Source of the DNA: Mytilinidion resinicola
Taxonomy: Eukaryota > Ascomycota > Dothideomycetes > Mytilinidiales > Mytilinidiaceae
Direction of reading: 5' to 3'
Length of the DNA: 64,000 nt
Assembly (NCBI RefSeq): GCF_010093595.1
Contig: NW_022985446.1
Coordinates: 1,411,269-1,475,268, forward strand
Of the stretch, positions 10,254 through 20,627 are shown piece after piece. The notes under the pieces were generated by a model. That model was not told the origin of the DNA. It worked only from the letters and a program-made list of their open reading frames with translations, and did not search any database. Positions within the stretch are counted from its first letter, which is position 1; each line of letters starts with the position of its first letter. The translations under genes were made by a program, and so were the position numbers.

Positions 10254-13200
10254 ATGGTCAAAGAGATACCCTCGCCCAAAGGGCTCCCCTTCGTTGGGAA
10301 CCTCTTTGACTTAAACGATGAGGTACCAACGCGTGCCCTTGAACGGCTTGCAGACCAGTATGGCCCCATCTTCAAGCTTCGTACCTTGGGACGAGAGCGG
10401 ATCATCGTCGCCGACCATGAGCTATTCGAGGAAGTCTGCGATGAAACCAGGTTCTGCAAAGCAACTGGAGGGGGACTTGCCAGCCTCAGCTCGGGCTCGG
10501 GCGGTCCTAAAGGACTGTTCACCGCCCCCAGCGTAATTCTTTCCCTTTACTTTTAATACTCAGTGACGATTCTAAAGTCCTCATCCTTCAGGAAAAAGAC
10601 ACGGACTGGGCCCAAGCCCATAGAATACTCATGCCCGCCTTTGGCCCTATCTCTGTCCGTGGCATGTTCGATGGTGAGTCTGAGGACCTGAAGCGCCGTA
10701 GTACATGCTAACTTTACGTAGAGATGCTCGATATTGCTGAGCAACTTGTGCTCAAGTTCGCTCGATTAGGAGAGGCGTACAAAATTCCAGCCACAGATGA
10801 TTTCACTAGGCTGACCCTCGACACTATCGCTCTGGCTTCCATGGACTACCGCTTCAATAGCTTCTACACAGACGGAATGCACCCCTTCGTGGAAGCAATG
10901 ACCCGGACCTTACAGGGAGGCCAGGCTCGAATGCGCACCCCCCACATTGTTCAGATGTTTATGTTCTCTGCAAACGAACAAATGCGGAAAGACTCCGAAT
11001 TTCAAACAAGGCTGGCAGTCGACATGGTACAGCACAGGCGGGATAATCCGACCCCAAAGAAGGACTTGCTCAATACCATGATATATGGGAAAGATCCCAA
11101 GACGGGTGAGGGCATGAGGGATGAGCTCATCGCAGCTAACATGGTTACATTTCTGATTGCAGGTAAGATCTCAGTATCACAGTCCATCGTCCTCGATTCG
11201 TGTATACCGTTATGCCGCTGCCCGTGGTGCTTCAAAGTATTAAGAAAATACGGGACAAGGGCTCAGACGTCAACGACTGTCTAAGGTTCTCCAATAGGTC
11301 GACAGGTTGTTCAAACAATGAACTTCAGACCTTTAAAAAAGCATCAGGGGACTCCAGGCAGCGACAGTCATGTATACACAAATCGGCGATGAGGCAGTAG
11401 ACAGACAAGCAACCTGCTAACCCTTTCAAAGGACATGAGACTACGTCTGGCTTATTGTCGTTCACATTCTACAACCTACTCAAGAATCCCGACACCTTCT
11501 TCAAAGCCCAACAAGAAGTTGATAGAGTGATTGGCAAAGAAAGACTGACCGTAGACCATCTCAAAGAACTGCATTACCTCAACGCGGTACTACGAGAAAC
11601 CTTGCGACTTACACCCACCGCTCCAGGGTTTACACGGCGCCCGCGAGACGAGAACAAAGAAGATCCAGTCATAATTGGAAAAGGCGACTACGTCTTGGAG
11701 AAAGACGCTTCGGTGTTCTGCCTACTCGGCAAAATCCAGAAAGATCCGAAAGTTTACGGAGAAGACGCGAATAGTTTCCGACCGGAAAGAATGCTGGATG
11801 AAGCATTTGAGAAGTTACCCCAATGCGCTTGGAAAGTATGTTTCGATTGAATCGCCTCTCTGAGATGTTGCTGAACTGTTCACAGCCATTTGGAACGGGA
11901 ATGCGAGGGTGCATAGGTAGACCTTTTGCATGGCAGGAAGCTTTGCTCGTCACGGCCATCTTGCTGCAAAAGTTCAACTTCAAAATGGATGATCCTTCGT
12001 ACGAATTGCAGATCAAGTCGACTTTGACCATTAAACCGAAAGATTTCTACATGAGAGCGTCGCTTCGACCAGGGATCACGCCTACAAGTCTTCAGCAGTC
12101 GTTGTCGGCTCTGTTAGGCGAGACGAAAGTTGGAGAGTTGCAAGAAGCGCATGAAAGTAAAGAGCCAAAACAAGACGGCAACTGCAAGAAGTTGACCATC
12201 TTATATGGGTCAAACACTGGAACATGTCAAGCATTGGCTCAAAGGTTGACTTCGGACGCTCGCCAACACGGATACGAAGCCTCCGTTGCGGACCTGGACT
12301 CTGCTGTGGACAAGCTACCCAAAGACCAACCTGTGGTTATCCTTACAGCTTCATACGAAGGAGAACCGACAGACAATGCTGCGTACTTCTTCGCATGGCT
12401 ACAATCGGTGACAGGTGATAAAATGTTCGATGGTGTCAACTTCGCAGTATTTGGATGTGGGCATAGTACGTTGTTTCTTACCCATTCCTTCTCCATGATC
12501 TAACTTGAATTAGGTGATTGGGCTGCAACATACCAGAGAATACCGACTCTCATCGAATCTCTTCTGGAAAGTCACGGGGCCACCAAATTTGCCGACCGGG
12601 GATGCGCGAATGCCGCTCAAGGCGACATATTCAGTGATTTTGATGCTTGGGCGGACCACACGTTCTGGCCTTCCCTACTTTCAACGTTCGGAAGCAATGC
12701 TAGCAACGAAGAAGCCGGGGTGGCCGCACCACCAAGATCGAAGGTCGAGATGGAGATTTCGACAGACATGCGCTCCTCGCAGCTCCAACAAAGCGTGCTG
12801 CAAGGCACAGTGGTGTCTGCAAAAATCTTAACATCCCCAGGAGAGCCAGAAAAACGACATCTTGAGGTCCAATTGCCAGAGGGAACTGAGTACGAAGCCG
12901 GAGATTATCTCGCTGTGTTACCCTTGAATCCAGATGAGAGTGTGAAGCGAGTCCTCGCGCGATATGCTCTGCCATGGGATGCCACGGTTACGGTCAAATC
13001 AGGCGGACCCGTTAATCTTCCGGAGAACACACCAATGTCAGCCTTCAAGCTTTTGGAGGGGTTTGTAGAGCTCTCGATGCCTGCCACAAAGAAGGTAATC
13101 TCGATGGCTGTTCGTCACTTACACAAAAGACTTCCGCTAACGCACGGTGTTTAGAATGTCGAAGCATGCATGAATTATACGGACCATGAAGGGACAAAAT

Positions 13201-14021
13201 CAGCGCTTTCCTCTCTTTCCAGTTCGGACTATCACACGGTTATTGACCAACGCGTCAGCCTCCTAGATCTCCAGGATCAATACCCAAGAATAAACCTTCC
13301 CTTCGCTGAGTTTCTCGCCATGCTGCCACCCATGCGTCTCCGCCATTACTCCATATCGTCTTCACCGTTGTGCAACCCAAGCACTTGTGTCATCACGTAC
13401 GGCGTCATCGACGCGGAATCCCTCTCCGGCCAAGGCCGATTCGTCGGCGTCGCTGGCAGCTACCTAAGCAACGTGCGCAAAGACGATCAGATCCAGGTCA
13501 GCGTGCGCAAAAGCAACAAGAGCTTCCATCTGCCATCGAACACGGACACGCCGCTCATCATGTTTGCTGCCGGCACAGGTCTGGCCCCGTTTCGAGGCTT
13601 CGTGGAGGAGCGCGCTAGCCTCTTGTCTACGGGACGCCGGCTTGCGCCTGCGCTGCTCTTCATCGGATGTCGTTCGCGTACAGCAGACCGGCTTTATGGC
13701 GATGAGCTCGATGAGTGGGCGAAGGTGGGTGCGGTGGATCTGAGGTATGCATTTTCTCGGGAATCAGACGCGTCAGAGGGCTGCAAATACGTCCAGGACC
13801 GTATGCTTCAGGACAAGGAAGACTTGGTGGGTCTCTGGGATCAGGGCGCTAAGGTTTTCGTTTGTGGCAGTCCGAGCATGGTCGAGGGCGTTCGAGGAGC
13901 CGCATTGCAACTGGTGAAAGAAGGGAAAGCCCAGGAGGGCCTGGAGGCTACGAAGGAGGAGTCAGAGGCTTGGCTAAGAGGGCTGAGAAATGAACGCATC
14001 AGCGTCGATGTTTTCGCGTGA
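10254..14021 (+). CDS. Self-sufficient P450-reductase fusion, CYP505 family
   Basis: The protein has 1,077 residues in seven exons: 10254-10532, 10592-10673, 10722-11162, 11432-11835, 11886-12465, 12514-13094 and 13155-14021. The N-terminal P450 has AGHETTSG (split by intron 3), ExxR in ETLR, and heme loop PFGTGMRGCIGRPF with Cys411. It is followed by PSYELQIKSTLTIKPKDF, diagnostic of CYP505/P450 BM3. The reductase follows: FMN domain (LTILYGSNTGTCQA, about 503-650), FAD domain (RHYSISSS) and NADPH domain (AAGTGLAPFRGF), ending VDVFA. Known family members hydroxylate fatty acids or polyketide chains near the omega end, using NADPH without a separate reductase. Full family length; no broken residue seen. 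The start MVKEIPSPKGLPFVG fits the family better than the in-frame Met at 10188. Intron 3 is unusually long (269 nt). Confidence 0.95.
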
Positions 14022-14099
14022 AGGATTGGGTAATATGGGGGCGCTTTCGCGTCTAATTTACGGCCTCGTGTGTATGACATTGTGGTTTTTTCTTTTAGT

Positions 14100-14440
14100 A
14101 GGCCCAGTGGTGTCTTTCTGTTGTAGCTTGATTGTCAAAGCACTACCACAACCTTTCTAAACCACGACATATGACAGATTACCGGGACATGGTGAGAATG
14201 TATTTAATTCATAGTCTGCCGCCCACGGACGTACCATGCTTTGAATTCTATAATCTTAAGGTCATGAGGGCGTGCATTGGGTGCCTCTAGCCTAGATACC
14301 CGATACGCTTGTAATCTGCATCGCATTGCGTTTTACGTCGAGTCCATCACTATTTTGCACGCCTCCGCACCCTGTTCAGGTACCTCTAACCTGCACAAAA
14401 ACAAATTCAGGCGATGTCAAGGTCGCAAGGCCGATTTACA
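14100..14440. repeat. Dispersed repeat copy between CYP505 and NmrA genes
   Basis: The left part (14106-14150) is an inverted partial 60-bp unit (gtgtctttctgttgtagctt). The middle (14178-14260) matches 296-345 (gggacatggtgagRatgtat) and then resumes direct orientation (gtaccatgctttgaatt). The right part (14281-14437) matches 521-586 and 5515-5660. It therefore looks like a composite of inverted and direct pieces. The region to 14616 holds no other feature. Confidence 0.75.
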
Positions 14441-14616
14441 AAGCAACCTCGGAGTCGATCAGCCGTTACACTGTTCTCCAACTTCTCGGAACAGCGTTTC
14501 CGTTTCACGCATCTCCTCACGAGAATGAACATAAATGCGCCAGGTAAGCACGCATGAGAAGCCAAACACCTCAAGGCCGAGCTTCTGGAATAAAATCATC
14601 CTCTAAGTCTATAATT

Positions 14617-15525
14617 ATGCGTGTCGTCGTCTTCGGAGCCTCAGGAGTCCAAGGCGCAGCCCAACTCCCCGTCCTTTCCCGCGCCGGCCACGATGTCGTC
14701 GCCGTCAGCCGAAATCCCAAACCATTGGAAATAGATGGACGAAAAATCGAGACGGCTGCGGCAGACTTCAACGACAAAGCAGCTATCAGCCAGGCTCTCA
14801 AGGGTGCAGAGGTCATCTTTTTAAATCTACCGAGCACCTCCTTCCACCCTTCAGAGCCTATCATCGCAGCCGCCCAGGCAATCGGCGAGGCTGCAAAGGC
14901 CAGCGGGGTCCGTTTGATCGTCTTCAACACGAGTATGCCTGTTGCAGAGGTCTCACAACGCATCAAGTCGCAAGAAGACCGGAGAGAGATGCGCCGCGTG
15001 CTGCGCGAGTCGGGGGTGCCGGTCATCAGCATCCAACCCGTCTGCTATCTGGATAATCTTTTGGAGGGGTGGGCTCTGCCACCTATTCGAGATCGAAACA
15101 CGTTGGTCTACTGCCACAAACCGTCACTGCGGGCATGTTGGATCTGCCACCACGACGTCGCGCAGCTCATGCTGGCCGCTGCAGCGCGACCAGATCTGGC
15201 CGGTCGGGACATTCCAGTGGGAGGACCCGAGGTAGTGCGGCTGCAGGAATTGGCAGAGAAACTGTCGAAGGCGTGGAGCCGGAAGCTGGACTACGAGAAC
15301 CAGACAGTTGCGGACTTCTGCGAGAAGATTTCGAAGACGATGCAAGGACGGGGCCTCGAGGTTGATCGCATTATCAGCCAGATGTTCAAAGCGTATACGT
15401 ACTACAACGAGTCCCCCGATCACCCTTTCGTCATCGATATGGGACCTGTTTTGAAGGAATTGCCTGTCAAGCTTACGCCGATTGAAGAGTGGGCGCGGAC
15501 ACATCCAGTGCCGGGCTGGACTTGA
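14617..15525 (+). CDS. NmrA-like NAD(P)-binding Rossmann protein
   Basis: A single-exon gene for 302 residues. It starts with a Rossmann dinucleotide-binding motif (MRVVVFGASGVQGAA) and runs through RAGHDVVAVSRNP, as in NmrA/isoflavone-reductase-like atypical short-chain dehydrogenases. Members may be redox-sensing regulators or reductases; substrate cannot be told. An in-frame Met exists at 14554, but the Rossmann strand starts immediately at 14617, as in the family. It is downstream of and codirectional with CYP505, bracketed by repeat copies, so membership in the cluster is plausible. Confidence 0.85.
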   Translation: MRVVVFGASGVQGAAQLPVLSRAGHDVVAVSRNPKPLEIDGRKIETAAADFNDKAAISQALKGAEVIFLNLPSTSFHPSEPIIAAAQAIGEAAKASGVRLIVFNTSMPVAEVSQRIKSQEDRREMRRVLRESGVPVISIQPVCYLDNLLEGWALPPIRDRNTLVYCHKPSLRACWICHHDVAQLMLAAAARPDLAGRDIPVGGPEVVRLQELAEKLSKAWSRKLDYENQTVADFCEKISKTMQGRGLEVDRIISQMFKAYTYYNESPDHPFVIDMGPVLKELPVKLTPIEEWARTHPVPGWT

Positions 15526-15569
15526 AAAAGGGGTAGAATACCTAATTCACGCGCTCACAACTTTTACAT

Positions 15570-15730
15570 CATAGGATTCAAATCACGGTACGCCCGGGGG
15601 TGTCTTCCTGTTGTAGCTTTAGTGTCAACACACTAGAACGAATTCAAATCATACATAGTACGTCAGGGAGTACGTGGGGGGGTCTTCCTGTTGCAGCTTC
15701 ATTATCAAAACGCTAGAACAACCCTCCTGA
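15570..15730 (-). repeat. Two inverted copies of the 60-bp repeat, right flank of cluster
   Basis: Two units in reverse orientation (caaatcacggtacgcc, then gtgtcttcctgttgtagctt; and caaatcatacatagtacg, then gtcttcctgttgcagcttc) match the four direct units at 355-707. The cluster between is therefore bounded by oppositely oriented arrays. A separate perfect 16-bp palindrome (TAGACCCTAGGGTCTA) lies at 15798-15813. The remaining spacer to 16073 holds no other supported feature. Confidence 0.8.
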
Positions 15731-16073
15731 TTCACAGCATTCTACGAATTTAGGTAGTCTGGAAATGATTACTTGTTTCTGCAACATGAATTCTATATAG
15801 ACCCTAGGGTCTAATATATATAAATGATGCGGTAGTGCTACCTTCTATATATCTACACTAGGATGAGAACCGTGCACGAGCCAACGAACTTCGACCCCAA
15901 CTTCGATCCTAACGTTAGCCTTGCGGCCTCGCAGCCTTTGGCTCATCGTGAACAATTGCCACTTCTACCTAGGAGCTTGCTTCGCTCCTCATAGCTCTAG
16001 CCTCATCTCGCGAGAGACCTGTCCGTCTCCAACGTGGAGGTCTGTATCTCGGTACCCTTGTCGACCATGAAGG

Positions 16074-19000
16074 ATGAACCCGCCGTCATTCTCCAGTCCG
16101 ACCGAGCGATTGAGGACGTTCTTTTCAGAACAACACGCGGGTAGAGCGTATACCGACTTGGAGATCCAGCAGATATCCCACCTTCTCGTACACCTCCAGG
16201 AGTCGTGGAGCAGATATCCTCGGACTTACATCGTGTTGCGAACCATCGGAGAGCTGGCCTTGCTGAACCAACTCATAGATTTAGGCTTCACCGACCACTG
16301 GTTTCCCGTCGAGGTCAGAAGCCTACCTCAAAGCCTCAGCCCATCGATTCGGTCCGCCTTCGTCAAAGCACAATCGCTGGTGCTCACAAAGTCGATAGAT
16401 CTGGAGAAGGGCGAGCATGGACGACATGGACACTTCAGCAAGGACGAACCCTTGCCTTTTGAGATAAAAGGGAAGCTTGGAAGCGGAGGGTTTTCCCAGG
16501 TGGACAGAATACTCAGTCTCATCAGCTACAAGGAGTATGCTCTCAAGAGGACTCGTCGACGGGTTGCTTTCGGCAATGACACCCGGGAAGCGTTCAAACG
16601 TTTTAAGGCAGAAGTGGAGATCATCAAACACCTTAAGCATCGCCACATGATCGAATTCGTCGGCAGCTATACAGATCCTGTATTTCTCGGCCTCATTATG
16701 TCTCCGGTGGCAGACACGGACCTTGCGAAGTACCTGAAAGGTATCGCAAGCTCAACCTCCGCCGGATTGCTACCTGTGGAAGATATCACGAACCTCCGGT
16801 CCTACTTCGGCTGCCTAGCTAACGCTCTTCAATATCTCCATGAGCAATCAATTAGGCACAAGGATATCAAACCCCAGAATATCCTCATTGAGAGTGGTAA
16901 CGTCCTCTTCACCGATTTCGGATTGTCGCGCAACTTCCAAGATACAACCGGTAGTACGACATCAGGGATGACTTACATGACTCCGCGCTACTCTGCCCCC
17001 GAAGTAGCCGCGTATGATGCGCGCAATACATCTGCCGACATCTGGTCTCTCGGCTGCGTCTTTCTAGAGATGACCCTGACTCTCAAAGGGCTCAATCTAT
17101 GTTATATGGACGAATTTTTTGAACGGACTGGAACTCGCGATCCCTATGTTAATTGCAATCCGGAAGCTACTGCTAAGTTAATTGCGGAGCTCTCAATTAC
17201 CGAACCACTGCTAGATAATGAACCACTAGACTGGATCAAGAGTATGCTTATTCGAGATCGCTACCTACGGCCAACTGCAGCACAAGTTTTTACATCTATC
17301 GTCGATCGACATAATTTCACAGGCCTGAGCACCACGTTTTGCGGAATTTGTTGTCTTGCTACCGACGAGTCGGATTCCCACGATAGTCTATACGAAGAGT
17401 TTAATACAGATTCGAACAGGACCGGAAGCAGCTTTCCCGCTATTAGCTCTCACAGTACGGAAGAGACCGTGCAGCCACTTGATGGATTCACAGGTGTTAT
17501 TCTCAATACCTTAATTGAAGCTCCTGCCACAAAGCCAGATGACACGAAACCTTTACAATCAACTCCTCTGAAGAGTGAAAACTCGAACATCAATCTATCA
17601 CCATCTCTGCGCGAGCGTGCCGAGAAAGAAGCGCGCAAGAGGGCCGAAGCTAGCCGATCGACTCCTCCGAAGAGCAGGGAAGAGAACATCAATCCATCCC
17701 ACTCTGTAGCGGTATCTTCTTCACTAGCACCGGGCCATATGGCCGTTCCTCCCCCATTGAAAGAGAAGAGCCCTGACTCTCCGCCGACTACGAGCGAAGT
17801 AGCCACAAAACGGCCGCCTATACCTCCACAGCTCAGTGCTGACGGTTCTGGTCATGATCAGCAGAGCGACAGATTAAGAGAAGAGATCGTTAAGAGTGCA
17901 AGCTCGCTCAATTTTGACCCATCACCCCAGCCCCCAGAAGCGTTGGCTCTGCCAAGTGAATTTGACAGCTATTGGGCTGACTTCGCTGCCAACATGCGCC
18001 CCCCGGAGAAGTCATCCAAGAACGTCCCGGTTACTGTCGCGGAGGCCATGGTCTTGTCAAAGCCGCGAACCCGTACTCCGTCGCCGCCTGGTGGATTCAA
18101 AAGCACTGTCGTAAGATCAACGTCCAATGCAAGTGCTGGCGCCGATAGTGTTAGGAGATATGGAGGCATCAGGAGGAATGTGTCTGTCTCATCAAGGGCT
18201 TCAGAGCGCTCACCTAGTCCCGCGACGTCCTCGTCCGCCGCACCGTCGATACCACCTGGACTTCACAGGAGTAACACTGTCCCATCAAGACGATCTCCTG
18301 CCAATCTTACCTCGAGTCGGGACCAGCAAGCTCCTGTACCTGCATCAGTGCCGGTACAACCAGCTGCATCTCAGCAGCCGCCAGAGACAGACGAGGATTT
18401 CGATGTGACATTCCCGACTGTTACAGTGCCCAGGAAACCGGTCAAACGCTATCAATTAACTGATTCAAAGAGAGAGGATAGCGCGTTTCACGACCACGAT
18501 TTCGAGAGCCCAAACGGCTCTCAGGGTTGGGGAACTGGCTCACGGTCTAGAAACACCGATTTCGGTCGTCCGACAACCCCATCCTGGGCCGACTTCTTGT
18601 CATCTGGGTTTGTCGAAGAGAATGGTAAAGACAAGAACCAGTCTCAAACGAATATGCCCGTTGTATCGAGTGCTTCGGAGGCCTCAGATCTCAATGTCAA
18701 CCTCATTGAACCCAAGAGCAAGAAGAAAACCAACCGATTGCTTCGCCTCTTTTCTCCTAAAGCCAGAGATGAAAAACCCAAAGTGCCGAGGGAGTCTCTC
18801 AGTTCGGCATCCGTGTCTACACAGAAAACCCCGGAGACACCTCGACGTGATCTTACACAATGGTGGGAAGGATTCAAGCGTAGTTCTGACGCTAATACGC
18901 CTACGTCTGGAAGAACCGCACAAAGAGTGTTTGGGGTTTCCCTGAATACCATGATTCCATATGCCAACGTGGCTATCTCGCTAGTTGACGAAGACGGGAA

Positions 19001-19686
19001 GAGCTACATCTACGGCTATGTTCCCATAGTTGTCGCAAAGTGTGGGGTGTTTCTCAAGGAGAAAGGTTCATGCCCTCTCTGTCCACTTTTGCTCAAACTG
19101 CTAATTGAATGCGCTAGGTACCGAGGTAGAGGGCTTATTTGTGACGCCTGGTTCGCCTCAGCGTATCGCAGAGCTGAAAGATATATTTGATACTCCCGAT
19201 AGGTATGGGAAAGGCCTCGATTGGGTAGGGTACACCCTTCACGATGCCGCTGGTGTCTTTATGCTCTTCCTGGCAAGTCTACCAGAACCGGTCATTCCGT
19301 GTGAATTGTACCAGGCGTTCCGAGCAGTCGATATTTACGAGAAAGAGGGTATCGCCAAGCTCGTGAAGGAGTACCAGTCGCTTATCAAGCTGCTTCCCCC
19401 TTTGAATAGGCAGCTTCTTTTGTACCTTTTGGATTGCTTTGCCGTTTTCGCATCTAAGAGCGAGCTGAATAAGGCCACAAGCGATGTCTTAGCATCCATT
19501 TTCCACACGAGCATTCTTCGGAGGTCTAATGACTTTGACCACGACGTAAATCCGGAGTTTTTGATCTTCAGCAAGGAAACCCTCGTTTTTCTTATCGAGA
19601 ACCAAGACCATTTTCTCATTGGAATGGAATCATCCTCGGATACTGTTGAAGATAGCGGCACCACGACCAACGAAGTGCCTGACTGA
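16074..19686 (+). CDS. Protein kinase fused to an arginine-finger-less RhoGAP domain
   Basis: The 1,186-residue protein has exons 16074-19065 and 19118-19686, with a 52-nt intron inside the RhoGAP domain. Residues 1-125 are the helical leader typical of fungal accessory kinases (TYIVLRTIGELALLNQLI). The kinase spans about 128-405: GSGGFSQV, Lys158, HKDIKPQN (262-269), DFG 281-283 and APE 308-310, all intact. Residues about 430-940 are Ser/Pro/Thr-rich and look disordered. RhoGAP runs about 951-1170: RVFGVSLNTMIPYANVAISL, YGYVPIVVAKCGVFLKEKG, LPEPVIP, LPPLNRQLLLYLLDCFAVFA. At the arginine-finger position (canonical GIFRLSG) it reads GLFVTPG, with Val1006 for Arg, so GAP catalysis is probably lost. 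The kinase and GAP halves share one uninterrupted 2,992-nt exon, so the fusion is directly visible. An upstream leader exon cannot be excluded. Confidence 0.85.
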
Positions 19687-20627
19687 AGGACCAAAATCAT
19701 GTGTCTACCTTGACCGATCGCTGAATCCATCATGAGAAAATTCCACCATGGAGTCTTCGTCTATCGAAGAAGAGTCTCATTATTCTCTACATTGAAACGG
19801 TTATCAGAGGAGTACTAGGACGAAGGTCAGCGAGGTTCAGAGTGTTTAAATCGCATTCGCAGATACTGTGCGCGAAAATATCACCACGATTTCCGACACG
19901 TCTCTTTCGAAAGACACTCGAGATACCGTTCAACATGCACCAGCACTGGCCTACGCTCTAGGAGGGACCTTATAGCTTCGCTCAAGCATAGTTTCGAAAT
20001 GCTGCGGACTGCAAGGAAACTCGCGGTGTAACATCATGTTGAGGATAGTGTTTTTATTCGAAACCATGGAGCTATCTCGCGTGTCGCGTCATCCAGCAAC
20101 ACGTGCCCCCAAAACTCTGGATAGGGTACTTCGAGATGGGTAGGATGGGTAGCGATCCTGGTTCATTTTTCTCATCAGTAAAATTCTCGAATACGCCAAA
20201 TTTGAGTAATTAATTACCACATAGAAGAGTATTACATGTCTAAGCTAATATTTTACTACAAAGTATCATAATCATTTCTCTCCAGTTACACATGCAGCAC
20301 GAACCCAGGCAGCGACTTGCTCGTCCCTACCGGCTCAGTGCCTTCACAAGCCTCTCCTACGGATACTGGACAATGGGCCTCGTTATAAGTAGGGCATACA
20401 GGCGGACTACTCGCCGCAATCGACAGGGCTTTCACGAGCGGCCTGCCTCGGCTGCTCACGATCCCCACACCTGAGCTGGCCACCACTCGCCCACCTCTCG
20501 TGCCGCGACGACCATGTAAATAAATAAAACCGTCCATGTGCCTTTGTGGGACGAGGCTTATTGATTGTGTCATCTCTTGCTGAACCGTGTATCATCTCGA
20601 TTTCATATATTCAAAGTTTAGTGCACG
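19687..20627. other. Intergenic, nothing recognised
   Basis: About 940 bp of moderately AT-rich sequence lies between the kinase/RhoGAP stop and the acyl-CoA dehydrogenase start. Short ORFs overlap on both strands (20286-20595) without domain or codon support. Confidence 0.5.

Noticed and set aside
15798..15813. Palindrome with CCCTAGGG as a telomere-repeat scar
   Set aside because: Only one inverted pair and no TTAGGG run; it is too short to support an interstitial telomere.
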